A stretch of DNA of 64,000 nucleotides, taken from contig NZ_AP019736.1 in NCBI RefSeq assembly GCF_006542685.1, positions 1,522,001-1,586,000 of the forward strand, in the 5' to 3' direction. The stretch comes from Alistipes dispar (GTDB taxonomy: Bacteria > Bacteroidota > Bacteroidia > Bacteroidales > Rikenellaceae). Positions 50,632-59,470 of this stretch are shown here, piece by piece (the first letter of the stretch is position 1; every line of letters starts with the position of its first letter). The notes beneath the pieces were generated by a model. It had not been told where the DNA came from. It searched no databases and saw only the letters and a program-made list of their open reading frames with translations. Both the position numbers and the translations under genes were made by a program.

Positions 50632-51351
50632 ATGAAAAAACTGATTGCGACTTTCGCGCTCTGCCTCTTTGCGGCGGGCGCTTCGCGGGGGCAGAACTAT
50701 TCGGACATGCTCTACCGCGACTGGGCCGGGCTGCGTGCCTTCGCCCAGGTGAACAGGAACCTGACCGTGGAACCCGAGGTGGTCTTCATGGGCAACTCCA
50801 TCACCGAGGGGTGGTTCAACTACCATCCCGACTTCTTCAAGAAGAACAACTTCGCGTGCCGTGGCATCGGCGGGCAGACCTCCTCGGAGATGCTCGTGCG
50901 CTTCCGGCAGGATGTCATCGAGCTCCGTCCCCGGGTCGTGGCGATCCTCGCCGGAACGAACGACATTGCGATGAACAACGGCTATATCGCCCTGGAGAAC
51001 ACCTTCCAGAATATCGTGTCGATGTGCGAACTGGCCAAATTCAACGGAATCAAGGTGCTGCTCTGCTCCGTGACCCCCGCCGCCTATTTCAACTGGCGGC
51101 CGCAGGTCGAGCCGGCGAAGATCATCCCGAAGCTGAACAAGATGCTCAGGGAGTACGCCGAGGCGACCGAAGGCGTGGAGTGGGTCGATTACTTTACTCC
51201 GATGGTGGGCGAGGACAAGGCCATGCGCGCCGAGTATTCGCCCGAAGGCAGCCACCCCAACGGCGAAGGGTACAAGGTGATGGAGCGGATCGTCGTTCCG
51301 GCCATCAACAAGATCCAGGGAACGAACAAGAAGTATTTCATCTACGAATAG
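50632..51351 (+). CDS. GDSL/SGNH-family esterase, exported
   Basis: 240 aa ending 239 residues after MKKLIATFALCLFAAGASRGQ, a clear signal peptide; I chose the ATG at 50632 for that reason. SGNH blocks: VVFMGNSITEGWF (Ser), CRGIGGQTSSEML (Gly), ILAGTNDIAMNNG (Asn) and SPEGSHPNGEGYKVM (Asp/His region, DxxH-like place occupied by EGSH). Resembles acyl or acetyl esterases found between sialate O-acetylesterases in Bacteroidetes PULs. It sits 82 bp from each neighbour and is probably part of the same mRNA. Confidence 0.9.
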   Translation: MKKLIATFALCLFAAGASRGQNYSDMLYRDWAGLRAFAQVNRNLTVEPEVVFMGNSITEGWFNYHPDFFKKNNFACRGIGGQTSSEMLVRFRQDVIELRPRVVAILAGTNDIAMNNGYIALENTFQNIVSMCELAKFNGIKVLLCSVTPAAYFNWRPQVEPAKIIPKLNKMLREYAEATEGVEWVDYFTPMVGEDKAMRAEYSPEGSHPNGEGYKVMERIVVPAINKIQGTNKKYFIYE

Positions 51352-51433
51352 GTCCCCGGCGCGCCTTCGCGCCGGAGGGCGGGACCGCTCCCCGGTGCGC
51401 GGCGCGCGCGACCTGGCGTCAAATTTCGAGACA

Positions 51434-53416
51434 ATGAGAATCTGCAAACCGATTTTTCTGCTGCTGGCGGGGCTGCTGCCCCTCCGGCTGCTGGCGGACG
51501 TGAAGCTGCCCGCCATCTTTACCGACAACATGGTGCTGCAACAGCGGAGCGACGTGAAATTCTGGGGCGAGGCCGCACCGGGCCGCACCGTGCGGATCAC
51601 TACTTCGTGGGACGGCCGCAGCTACGAGACCGCGGCCGATGCCTCGGGCCGCTGGACGACGGCCGTGGAGACCCCCTCGGCGGGCGGTCCCTACACGGTG
51701 ACGATTTCGGACGGCAGGCCCGTCGAGCTGAAGAACGTCCTCGTCGGCGAGGTGTGGATCTGCTCGGGACAGTCGAACATGGAGATGCGCGTGGCCGACC
51801 GCGTGACGAACATGGAGCGGGAGCTGAAGGAGGCCGACGGCTACCGGAACATCCGTCTGCTGCATATCGACAACTCGACCAGCCCCGCGCCGCTCGCCGA
51901 CGCGAAGGTGCGCCACGGCGGCTGGCAGGTCTGCTCGGCGGAGAACGTGGCCGACTTCTCGGCGACGGGCTATTTCTTCGGCAAGGAGCTGCACCGGAAC
52001 CTCGACGTGCCCGTCGGCCTGATCGAGACCTGCTGGGGCGGTACGCTGGCCGAGGCGTGGACCAGCGGCGGTGCGCTCGCGGACATTCCCTATTTCCGCA
52101 AGCGGGTCGAGAAGGTGAAGACGCTGCCCGAATCAACCGAGGCGCGCAACCGGATCTTCGTCGAGGACATGGAGGCGTGGCGCGGCGAGATGGCCCTCGT
52201 GGACCCGGCCTTCGAGAAGGGTAAGACCGGTTGGGTCGAGACGTCGTTCGACGACACGGCCTGGCGCGAGATCGCCGCACCCGGGTTCGTGCAGGATCAG
52301 GGGCTCGACGGATTCAGCGGCTTCCTCTGGATGCGCAAGACCGTGGAGATTCCCGCGTCGTGGGCCGGCAAGGAGCTGAAGCTCGATCTGGCCGTCATCG
52401 ACGACAACGACTTCACCTACTTCAACGGCGTGGAGGTCGGCCACACCGAGGGCTGCATGGCTTTCCGCAGCTATACGGTTCCGGCGTCGCTCGTCAAGGC
52501 GGGCAAGGCGACGATCGCCGTGCGCGTGATGGACACGGGCGGCAAGGGCGGCATCTACGGCGATCCGAACAGCATGGCGCTGCGCCGCTCGGATAAGGAG
52601 TTCATCCCGCTGGCCGGAGCGTGGAAGTACAAGCTCGGCCTGGGGCTGGGCGAGGCGCCCGAGCTGCCGGTCAATACAGCCACGGAGCCCAACTATCCGA
52701 CGTTCCTCTACAATGCGATGATCCACCCGCTCGTGGGCTACGGCATCCGCGGCGCGATCTGGTATCAGGGCGAGGCCAACGTGGCCCGCGCCGCGCAGTA
52801 CCGCGACCTGCTGCCGCTGATGATCCGCGACTGGCGCCGCCAGTGGGGCTACGACTTCCCCTTCTACATCGTCCAGCTGGCCAACTACATGAAGGCGCAG
52901 GAGGGCCCCGAGGAGTCGGAGTGGGCCGAGCTGCGCGAGGCGCAGGCCGAGACGCTCAATCTGGAGAATACGGGGCTGGCCGTCATCATCGACATCGGCG
53001 AGGCGGAGGACATCCACCCGAAGAACAAGCCCGAGGTGGGGCGGCGTCTCTCGCTCATCGCCCGGGCACAGACCTACGGCGAGCGGATTCCCTATTCGGG
53101 TCCCCTCTTCGAGTCCTACACGCTGGGCGACGGCGAGATCCGCATCCGTTTCTCGCATACGGACGGCGGACTGAAGACCGCGGACGGCGGTCCGGTCGAG
53201 GGCTTCTGGATCGCCGGCGGCGACCACCGCTTCCACGCGGCGAAGGCCGTGATCGAGGGCGACGAGGTGGTCGTATCGTCGGACGAGGTGGCCTTCCCCG
53301 TGGCCGTGCGCTACGCCTGGGCGAACAATCCCGTCTGCAACCTTTACAACGGCGCGGGGCTTCCGGCCGGACCGTTCCGCACGGACGACTGGACGAACGA
53401 CGCGAAGCGTTACTGA
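51434..53416 (+). CDS. Sialate O-acetylesterase family protein (SGNH), long form
   Basis: 660 aa from MRICKPIFLLLAGLLPLRLLA (signal peptide). N-terminal LPAIFTDNMVLQQRSDVKFW, nucleophile Ser in CSGQSNMEMRV, GTLAEAWTSGG, then an inserted jelly-roll of about 110 residues (about 255-365, VETSFDDTAWREIAAPGF to GGIYGDPNSM), then the rest of the SGNH fold with IWYQGEANVARAAQY and the catalytic AEDIHPKNKPEVG. This is the standard long SIAE architecture. It removes O-acetyl esters from sialic acid or other sugars. Last gene of the plus-strand operon, ended by a strong terminator. Confidence 0.92.
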   Translation: MRICKPIFLLLAGLLPLRLLADVKLPAIFTDNMVLQQRSDVKFWGEAAPGRTVRITTSWDGRSYETAADASGRWTTAVETPSAGGPYTVTISDGRPVELKNVLVGEVWICSGQSNMEMRVADRVTNMERELKEADGYRNIRLLHIDNSTSPAPLADAKVRHGGWQVCSAENVADFSATGYFFGKELHRNLDVPVGLIETCWGGTLAEAWTSGGALADIPYFRKRVEKVKTLPESTEARNRIFVEDMEAWRGEMALVDPAFEKGKTGWVETSFDDTAWREIAAPGFVQDQGLDGFSGFLWMRKTVEIPASWAGKELKLDLAVIDDNDFTYFNGVEVGHTEGCMAFRSYTVPASLVKAGKATIAVRVMDTGGKGGIYGDPNSMALRRSDKEFIPLAGAWKYKLGLGLGEAPELPVNTATEPNYPTFLYNAMIHPLVGYGIRGAIWYQGEANVARAAQYRDLLPLMIRDWRRQWGYDFPFYIVQLANYMKAQEGPEESEWAELREAQAETLNLENTGLAVIIDIGEAEDIHPKNKPEVGRRLSLIARAQTYGERIPYSGPLFESYTLGDGEIRIRFSHTDGGLKTADGGPVEGFWIAGGDHRFHAAKAVIEGDEVVVSSDEVAFPVAVRYAWANNPVCNLYNGAGLPAGPFRTDDWTNDAKRY

Positions 53417-53500
53417 CCGTCTTTTCCCGGGGTGCGGGCGGCGCGGTCCGCACCTCCGGGCTCTTCGTGCGCCCCGGGCGCATCCATTCGCGCGCGGCAC

Positions 53501-53541
53501 AGGATCGCGGCGGGCACGGCTCCGCCGCGATCCTCGTCTTT
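53501..53541 (+). terminator. Terminator of the plus-strand PUL operon
   Basis: A perfect 13-bp stem (53501-53513 with 53522-53534), an 8-nt loop, then CGTCTTTT. It separates the enzyme operon from the regulator gene. Confidence 0.75.
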
Positions 53542-53599
53542 TCGGGCCGATTCCGTATCTTTCCGCGCCGGATGCGGGGTGCGGTTCCGGAAAAAGTCC

Positions 53600-53607
53600 T
53601 ATCTTTG
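53600..53607 (+). promoter_or_regulatory. Putative -7 element for the regulator gene
   Basis: TATCTTTG (TAnnTTTG), 19 bp before the ATG at 53627. It supports that start over the longer frame. Confidence 0.6.
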
Positions 53608-53626
53608 TACGCACCAGCCCGTGCGT

Positions 53627-56600
53627 ATGACGAAAAAGCTTCTTATCCTGTTTCTGGGCGCGGCGCTCGCGGCTGCGCCGTTCGCCGGCGCAGCGATCCG
53701 CCGCGGCGCGCTCACCAACGACAACGGTTTGTCGAACAGTTCGGTGACCTGCATCTACCAGGACTCCTCGCAGCTCATGTGGTTCGGCACGTGGGACGGG
53801 CTGAACGTTTACAACGGCTCGGGGTTCCGCACCTACAAGTTCGAACCCGACAATCCGAACACGATCTCGAACAACGTGATCCGCAACATCGTCGAAGAGG
53901 CGGCGGGTATCGTCTGGGTGGCCACCGACTACGGCATCAACCGCATCGACACGCGCCGCGACCGCATCGACCGCTTCTATCCGGGGTACGAACAGAGCGG
54001 TCCGGCCGGGGAGCGGGTCTTCTCGGTCGCGGCCTCTCCGGACGGGGAGGTCTTCTGTGCCGCTACGGGGTGGGGGATCGCCCGTTACGACGCCCGGACG
54101 CAGCGTCTGGCGGCGTTCAACATCCCGCATTTCAACTCCTCGGAAATACGCGGCGTCTATGCGCCCGCGCCGAATACGCTGCTGCTGCATACGGTCTGCG
54201 GCCGGCTGGTGCGGATGCGCTACGCCCTCCCGGCGGCGGGCGATCCGGAGGTGCGGGAGACGGAGGAGCTGTTCCCCGACGGGAGCGTCGAGGCGCTGTT
54301 CGAATGCCCCCGGACGATCTATGCGGCGACGGCGGATTCGACGATTTTCGCCTACGACCGCCGGACGGGCGGGGTCTCCGCGCTGGCGGAGGCTCCTCCG
54401 CCCTCGAAGGACGGCGTGTGCGCCGCGGCCGAGCTGCCCGACGGGCGGCTGGTGTTCGCGTTCGGAGCCTCGGGCGCGCGGTTCTACGACCCCGTGACGC
54501 GGCGGTTTGCCGATGTGCCGGAGCTTGCGGGCGTCAATGTCCTGTCGCTGCTCGGCGGAAGCCAGCAGATCCTGTGGGCCGGGACCGACGGGCAGGGCGT
54601 TCTGGAGCTGTACGAGGACGACATCGAGTTCAACAAGACCGACAATCGGCGGATATTCGGCGGCAAGAGCAGTCCGGTCCGGGCGTTTTTCGAGGACGGC
54701 CGCGGCGACATGTATGTCGCCACGAAGGGCAACGGCATCTATGTCCTGCGGGCCGACGGTTCGCCGGGCGGGGTGTACGACCGTTCGAACGGGCTGGACA
54801 ACCCGTTCGTCTATGCGCTGGCCGAGGGGTACGGGAACGACATGCTGATCGGGCACGACGGCGTGGGAATCGACGTGCTCGACTTCTCGACGGGGCGCAT
54901 TTCGCCGATCGAACCGCTGGAGGGGACCCGCTTCGGATCGGTCTATGCGATCCGGCGCGATCCGGCGAACGGGATGCTCTGGCTCGGGACGAACGGCTAC
55001 GGATTGGTCGGCCTGCGGCTCGACCGCTCCGACGACGGCCGCTACACGATCCGCGAGCAGCGCATCTACGTCAATGACAAATCCGACGACACGTCGCTGG
55101 GCAACAACGTCGTCTTCTCGATCGCCCCGGCCGGCGACGGCAGGCTGTGGGTCGGTACGCGCGGCGGGGGGCTGAATCTGTTCGATCCCCGCAGCGGCCG
55201 TTTCGCCCGCTATACGACCTCTTCGGGCGACCGGCCGATCAGCAGCAACGACATACTCTCGCTCTACACGGGCCGCGACTCGACCCTCTGGGTCGGGACC
55301 GGCTACGGACTGAACCGCCTCTGCCGCGACGCGGACGGCGGGATCGGCTTCGAACGCTACACCGAGAAGGAGGGGCTGCCGAACAACACGATACACGGCA
55401 TCCTGGAGGACGATGCGGGCCTGCTGTGGCTGAGCACCAACAAGGGGCTGGCGCGCCTCGATCCCGTGTCGGGGCAGGTCGTCGGCTACTACAAGTTCAA
55501 GGCGTTGCAGAACAACGAGTTCTCCGACGGCGCCTACTACCGCGGCCGCGACGGGAAGATGTACTTCGGCGGCGTGGACGGCTTCAACCGCTTCGATCCG
55601 GACAATATCCGCATGCGGAGCTATGCGCCGCCCGTGCTCATCAATTCGTTCTCGGTCCGGCAGCGGCCGCTCTCCGATTTCCGCGCCGACAGGGAGATCG
55701 TCCTCTCGCACGGCGAGAACTTCTTCAGCATCCAGTTCTCGGCGCTGGAGTATATCCGCAACGAGAGCTGCGAGTATGCCTATATCCTCAGGGGATTCGA
55801 CGACGACTGGGTCTATGCCGGAACGGACAATACGGCCGTGTTCACCAACGTGCCGCCGGGCTCCTACGAGTTCTCGGTGCGGGCGACCAACGGCGACAAG
55901 GTCTGGGGCGACCGCGTGGCGTCGCTGCGCATCCGCGTTCGGCCGCCGTGGTGGAACACGACGGGGGCCTATGTGATCTACCTGCTGCTGGCCGCCGGGG
56001 CCGTTTACGCGATCTATTTCATCGCCAACGAGCGCATCGAGCAGCGGCGGCGGCTCCTGATCGAGTCGATGACCCGCCGGCAGCAGAGCGACAGCTACGA
56101 GGCGAAGCTCCGCTTCTTCACCTCCGTCGCCCACGAGTTCTGCACGCCCCTGACGCTGATCTACGGCTCGGGCGAGCAGTTGCTGAGCAGCTACACGCTC
56201 TCTCCCGACGTCGCCCGCCACGTGCGCATCGTCAAGAACAACGCCGCGCGGATGCAGCGCCTGATCGGCGAACTGATGGACTTCCGCCGGGTGGATACGG
56301 GCCATTACGAACCGCGTTACGCCGAGGTCAATGTCTCGGAGCTGCTCTCCTCGATCGCCGACAACTTCAACGAAGTGAACGGGCAGCGCCGCATCGACCT
56401 GCGCATGTCGCTCCCCGAGGCCGACGTCGTGATCGTGAGCGACCGCGATGCGCTGGAGAAGATTCTCTACAACCTCGTCTCCAACGCCTACAAATACACG
56501 CCCGCCGGCGGCTGGATCGAAATGACGCTGCTCCGCGAACGGGGGCGGACGACGTTCCGCATCGCCAATTCGGGCAAGGGCATCAAGCCCGAGGACATCG

Positions 56601-57655
56601 CGAATGTCTTCAACCGGTTCGAGATTCTCGACAATTTCGAGCGTTCGGCCCACGAGGGGCGCATCATGCGCAACGGAATCGGGCTGGCGCTGGCGCAGAG
56701 TCTGGCCAAGACGCTCTCGGGCGAGATCGCGGTCGTCAGCAAGACGGGCGAAAGCACGACCTTCACGCTGTCGCTGCCCGAGGTGAGCCGCGACCGGATC
56801 GTGGGGACGGAGGCGCAGGCGGGAGCCGGCGTGCCGCTTCCCGAGGCGGAGGAGGAAACGCGGACCGAGGCGCAGCCGCACGACGAGGGGGACAGGGCCG
56901 TGATCCTGGTGGTGGACGACGAGGAGCAGATACGCGACCTGATCGGCGAGATTCTGGGCGGCGCGTACACCGTGCTGCGGGCCGCCGACGGCGTGGAGGC
57001 GATCGACATCCTCAAGCGGCGGCGTCCGGACCTGATCATCAGCGATATCAGCATGCCGAACCTCGACGGCCTCGGGCTGTTGCGCTACCTCAAGGAGAAC
57101 GAGATCACGCGTTACATTCCGTTCGTCTTCCTCACGTTCAAGACCGACGTGGAGCAGGAGATACACGGCTACGAGCTGGGCGGCGAGGCGTACATCTCCA
57201 AGCCGTTCCATCCCAAGCACCTGCTGGCCGTGGTGCACCGGATTCTGACCGACCGGCAGTCGCTGCGCAACTACTACAACTCGGCGATCTCCACCTCGGA
57301 CGTTTACGAGGGCAGCACGATCGACGCCGACGACAAGAAGTTCATCGTGCAGCTCACGCGGACGATTGAGGAGAACCTCGTGGACGAGAACCTGTCGCTG
57401 AACTTCCTTTGCGACAAGATGTGCGTGAGCCGCATGGGGCTTTACCGCAAGATCAAGGAGATTACGCAGATGACGCCGAGCGAGTATATCCGTTCGGTGA
57501 AGCTCAAGCACGCCACGCACCTGCTGCGGACGACCGGCATGACGATCCAGGAGATCATGTTCTGTTCGGGCTTCAACAACAAGTCCTACTTCTACCGCGA
57601 ATTCGCCAAAGTGTACCGCATGTCGCCGAAGGAGATGCGCGAAAAGGAGCGCTGA
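53627..57655 (+). CDS. Hybrid two-component system regulator (HTCS)
   Basis: Single-chain sensor and response regulator of PULs, 1342 aa. Order: signal sequence (1-23); two seven-bladed propeller sensor repeats (about 25-690, repeated LWVGT/LWLGTN motifs); Y_Y_Y domain (about 715-775, RGFDDDWVYAGTDN); one transmembrane helix (777-799); HisKA with His in FFTSVAHEFCTPLTL (about 838), where the usual HExRTP is HEFCTP; HATPase with NLVSNAYKYTP and NSGKG; receiver (about 1090-1208) with VVDDEEQ and phosphoacceptor in IISDISMP; AraC-type helix-turn-helix (about 1248-1342). The sensor is periplasmic and the output is cytoplasmic. It sits between the enzyme operon and the MFS gene and is the obvious local regulator. 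Confidence 0.96.
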   Translation: MTKKLLILFLGAALAAAPFAGAAIRRGALTNDNGLSNSSVTCIYQDSSQLMWFGTWDGLNVYNGSGFRTYKFEPDNPNTISNNVIRNIVEEAAGIVWVATDYGINRIDTRRDRIDRFYPGYEQSGPAGERVFSVAASPDGEVFCAATGWGIARYDARTQRLAAFNIPHFNSSEIRGVYAPAPNTLLLHTVCGRLVRMRYALPAAGDPEVRETEELFPDGSVEALFECPRTIYAATADSTIFAYDRRTGGVSALAEAPPPSKDGVCAAAELPDGRLVFAFGASGARFYDPVTRRFADVPELAGVNVLSLLGGSQQILWAGTDGQGVLELYEDDIEFNKTDNRRIFGGKSSPVRAFFEDGRGDMYVATKGNGIYVLRADGSPGGVYDRSNGLDNPFVYALAEGYGNDMLIGHDGVGIDVLDFSTGRISPIEPLEGTRFGSVYAIRRDPANGMLWLGTNGYGLVGLRLDRSDDGRYTIREQRIYVNDKSDDTSLGNNVVFSIAPAGDGRLWVGTRGGGLNLFDPRSGRFARYTTSSGDRPISSNDILSLYTGRDSTLWVGTGYGLNRLCRDADGGIGFERYTEKEGLPNNTIHGILEDDAGLLWLSTNKGLARLDPVSGQVVGYYKFKALQNNEFSDGAYYRGRDGKMYFGGVDGFNRFDPDNIRMRSYAPPVLINSFSVRQRPLSDFRADREIVLSHGENFFSIQFSALEYIRNESCEYAYILRGFDDDWVYAGTDNTAVFTNVPPGSYEFSVRATNGDKVWGDRVASLRIRVRPPWWNTTGAYVIYLLLAAGAVYAIYFIANERIEQRRRLLIESMTRRQQSDSYEAKLRFFTSVAHEFCTPLTLIYGSGEQLLSSYTLSPDVARHVRIVKNNAARMQRLIGELMDFRRVDTGHYEPRYAEVNVSELLSSIADNFNEVNGQRRIDLRMSLPEADVVIVSDRDALEKILYNLVSNAYKYTPAGGWIEMTLLRERGRTTFRIANSGKGIKPEDIANVFNRFEILDNFERSAHEGRIMRNGIGLALAQSLAKTLSGEIAVVSKTGESTTFTLSLPEVSRDRIVGTEAQAGAGVPLPEAEEETRTEAQPHDEGDRAVILVVDDEEQIRDLIGEILGGAYTVLRAADGVEAIDILKRRRPDLIISDISMPNLDGLGLLRYLKENEITRYIPFVFLTFKTDVEQEIHGYELGGEAYISKPFHPKHLLAVVHRILTDRQSLRNYYNSAISTSDVYEGSTIDADDKKFIVQLTRTIEENLVDENLSLNFLCDKMCVSRMGLYRKIKEITQMTPSEYIRSVKLKHATHLLRTTGMTIQEIMFCSGFNNKSYFYREFAKVYRMSPKEMREKER

Positions 57656-57704
57656 TCGCTCCCAAAAGCCGCTTTCCCCCGGCGGAAGATACGTTTCGGG
57701 TACA

Positions 57705-57714
57705 ATAGTATACT
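57705..57714 (+). promoter_or_regulatory. Putative PUL operator, copy 2 (ATAGTATACT)
   Basis: It contains ATAGTATAC, identical to the site upstream of GH130, and here AGTATACT forms a perfect 8-bp palindrome. The 9-mer ends 21 bp before the -7 box, the same spacing as at GH130. Confidence 0.6.
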
Positions 57715-57734
57715 CTGCGATCCCCCTCGGGGGC

Positions 57735-57742
57735 TATCTTTG
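57735..57742 (+). promoter_or_regulatory. Putative -7 element for the MFS gene
   Basis: TATCTTTG matches TAnnTTTG, 25 bp before the ATG. The spacer between operator and -7 contains a small CCCCC/GGGGG hairpin. Confidence 0.6.
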
Positions 57743-57767
57743 CAGAGCAATACTACCAGCTACTGAC

Positions 57768-59054
57768 ATGAAAGAAACGACCGTCGCAGGCCCGAAAGGC
57801 GGTATCTTCAGCCGGGCCTTTTCGGAAATCAGACACTTCGGCACCTACCCGTTCAACATGCGGGTCCTGCTCCTGACGAACATGCTCTACGCATTCGTGC
57901 TGCCCGTCGTGGAGCTTTTCGTCGGCACGTATATCATGCGCAACAGTTCGGAGCTGGCCTACGTCGTGGGTTACCAGCTGGCCGTCTATACGGGCATCCC
58001 CCTTACGTTCTTTTTCAACGGATTCCTGATGCGGCACGTCCGGATCACGCACCTCTATTCGTTCGGCATGCTGCTCAGCGGCGTGTCGATGGCCGTGATG
58101 ATGTCGCTCGAGACGCTCGCGCTGGGCGGAATCATCGTCGCGGGGCTTATCATGGGCCTCTCCTACGGCTTCTTCTGGGCCAACCGCGACTTCCTGGCCC
58201 TGAGTTCGACGGACGACGGCAACCGCAACTACTATTACGGTCTGGAGAGCTTCTTCAATACGGTGGCCAGCGTCGTCGTACCGGGCATGATCGGCGCGTT
58301 TCTGGGCGCGACGGCCGACCACGGCTGGTTCGCGGGCAATATCAACTTCGCCTACAAGCTGGTGACGGTGTTCGTCTTCGTGCTGACGATCGTCGCCTCG
58401 GCGGTGGTCTGCCGCGGCCGTTTCGCCAGCCCGGCCAGGGAGCGGTTCGTTTACTTCCGCTTCGACAGGCTGTGGAACAAGATGATGCGGCTGGCCGTGC
58501 TGAAGGGCATCGCGCAGGGCTACATCGTCACGGCGCCCTCGATGCTCGTGATGACGCTCGTGGGCAACGAGACGACGCTCGGGACGTTGCAGTCGATCGG
58601 TGCGCTGGTGTCGGCCGTGCTGCTCTACCTGCTGGGCCGTTTCACCTCGTCGCGTCACCGCGTGGCGATCTTCTCGGCGGGTCTGCTGCTTTTCGCGCTG
58701 GGCGGCGCCTTCAACGCCGTGCTCTACTCGGCGACGGGCGTGATCGTCTTCATGCTCTGCCTCGTGCTGGGACGCCCGCTCATGGACCTGGGTTATTTCC
58801 CGATCCAGTTGCGTGTGATCGACTACGTGAGCCGGAAGGAGAACCGCAACTCCTATGCCTATATCTTCATCCACGAATTCGCCCTCTACCTGGGCCGGTT
58901 CTTCGGTTGCGGACTCTTCATCGCATTGACCATATGTCTGTCGGATACCTTCGCGATCCGCTATGCGCTCCTCATCATCGGGGCCATCCAGCTGATCTCG
59001 ATCTCGATCTCGCGGGACATCACCCAATCGCTCGACCGTCTCGAACGCAAGTAG
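57768..59054 (+). CDS. MFS sugar transporter (PUL-associated)
   Basis: Inner-membrane permease, 428 aa, about 12 hydrophobic spans, of the group placed beside GH130 enzymes in Bacteroidetes PULs. N-terminus MKETTVAGPKGGIFSRAFSE is cytoplasmic; spans include MLYAFVLPVVELFVGTYIM, and a basic loop sits between the halves (FASPARERFVYFRF). The motif SYGFFWANRDFLALS between spans 4 and 5 is distinctive. It probably imports a small oligosaccharide released in the periplasm, to be cleaved by GH130 in the cytoplasm; the shared operator supports joint control. Monocistronic with its own terminator. Confidence 0.88.
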   Translation: MKETTVAGPKGGIFSRAFSEIRHFGTYPFNMRVLLLTNMLYAFVLPVVELFVGTYIMRNSSELAYVVGYQLAVYTGIPLTFFFNGFLMRHVRITHLYSFGMLLSGVSMAVMMSLETLALGGIIVAGLIMGLSYGFFWANRDFLALSSTDDGNRNYYYGLESFFNTVASVVVPGMIGAFLGATADHGWFAGNINFAYKLVTVFVFVLTIVASAVVCRGRFASPARERFVYFRFDRLWNKMMRLAVLKGIAQGYIVTAPSMLVMTLVGNETTLGTLQSIGALVSAVLLYLLGRFTSSRHRVAIFSAGLLLFALGGAFNAVLYSATGVIVFMLCLVLGRPLMDLGYFPIQLRVIDYVSRKENRNSYAYIFIHEFALYLGRFFGCGLFIALTICLSDTFAIRYALLIIGAIQLISISISRDITQSLDRLERK

Positions 59055-59131
59055 GGACGGCCGGCGATCGCGGAGGGGACGGCGCAGCCCGCCGCCCCGA
59101 TGCAAGGCAACAAGTAATTTGGTTTTGGTTG

Positions 59132-59169
59132 GGACGCCAGCGCCGTGAGGCAGCCGGCGTCCTTTTTTT
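59132..59169 (+). terminator. Intrinsic terminator of the MFS gene
   Basis: A 7-bp stem GGACGCC (59132-59138) with its complement at 59156-59162, then seven T. Confidence 0.8.
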
Positions 59170-59405
59170 GCGGCTTTTTTCGCGGAATCCTGCGCTTTTT
59201 TCCGGGCGGCACGCTTCGGGCGTAAGCTTTTTCTGCGCGGCGCTTTTTGGGGTGGCTGGCATTGTATGGACGGTTCCCGGTGTTTCTGCGGAGGGTTTTT
59301 CCGCTGTTCCCGCCGTGTCCCTCCTGGCGCGTGGAAACGGGCCGGGAACGGAGATGCGGTCGCTGCGCCGCTTCCGGACGCTTCGGGGTGCGCGTCGCTC
59401 ATAAG
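59170..59405. other. Non-coding spacer between convergent genes
   Basis: GC-rich, with several runs of 5-6 T (59176-59230), then TTCCGG-type low-complexity sequence. Frames of 80-90 codons here are composition artefacts. No gene is seen. Confidence 0.5.
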
Positions 59406-59444
59406 GAAACCCCCGGAAATGCACGGTGCATTTCCGGGGGTTTC
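59406..59444 (-). terminator. Very strong hairpin, terminator of the SGNH gene
   Basis: A perfect 19-bp inverted repeat (59406-59424 with 59426-59444; arm GAAACCCCCGGAAATGCAC) with a one-base centre, 27 bp after the SGNH stop. TTTCC follows on the minus strand. Confidence 0.65.
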
Positions 59445-59470
59445 GGGGTTGTCGTCCCTGCGGGAGAGGA

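Noticed and set aside
52133..57520. 1795-codon open frame on the minus strand, opposite the HTCS and esterase genes
   Set aside because: It is antisense to genes with clear domain motifs, rich in Arg, Ala and Val, and shows no family signature. High-GC coding sequence with few stops on the opposite strand explains it.
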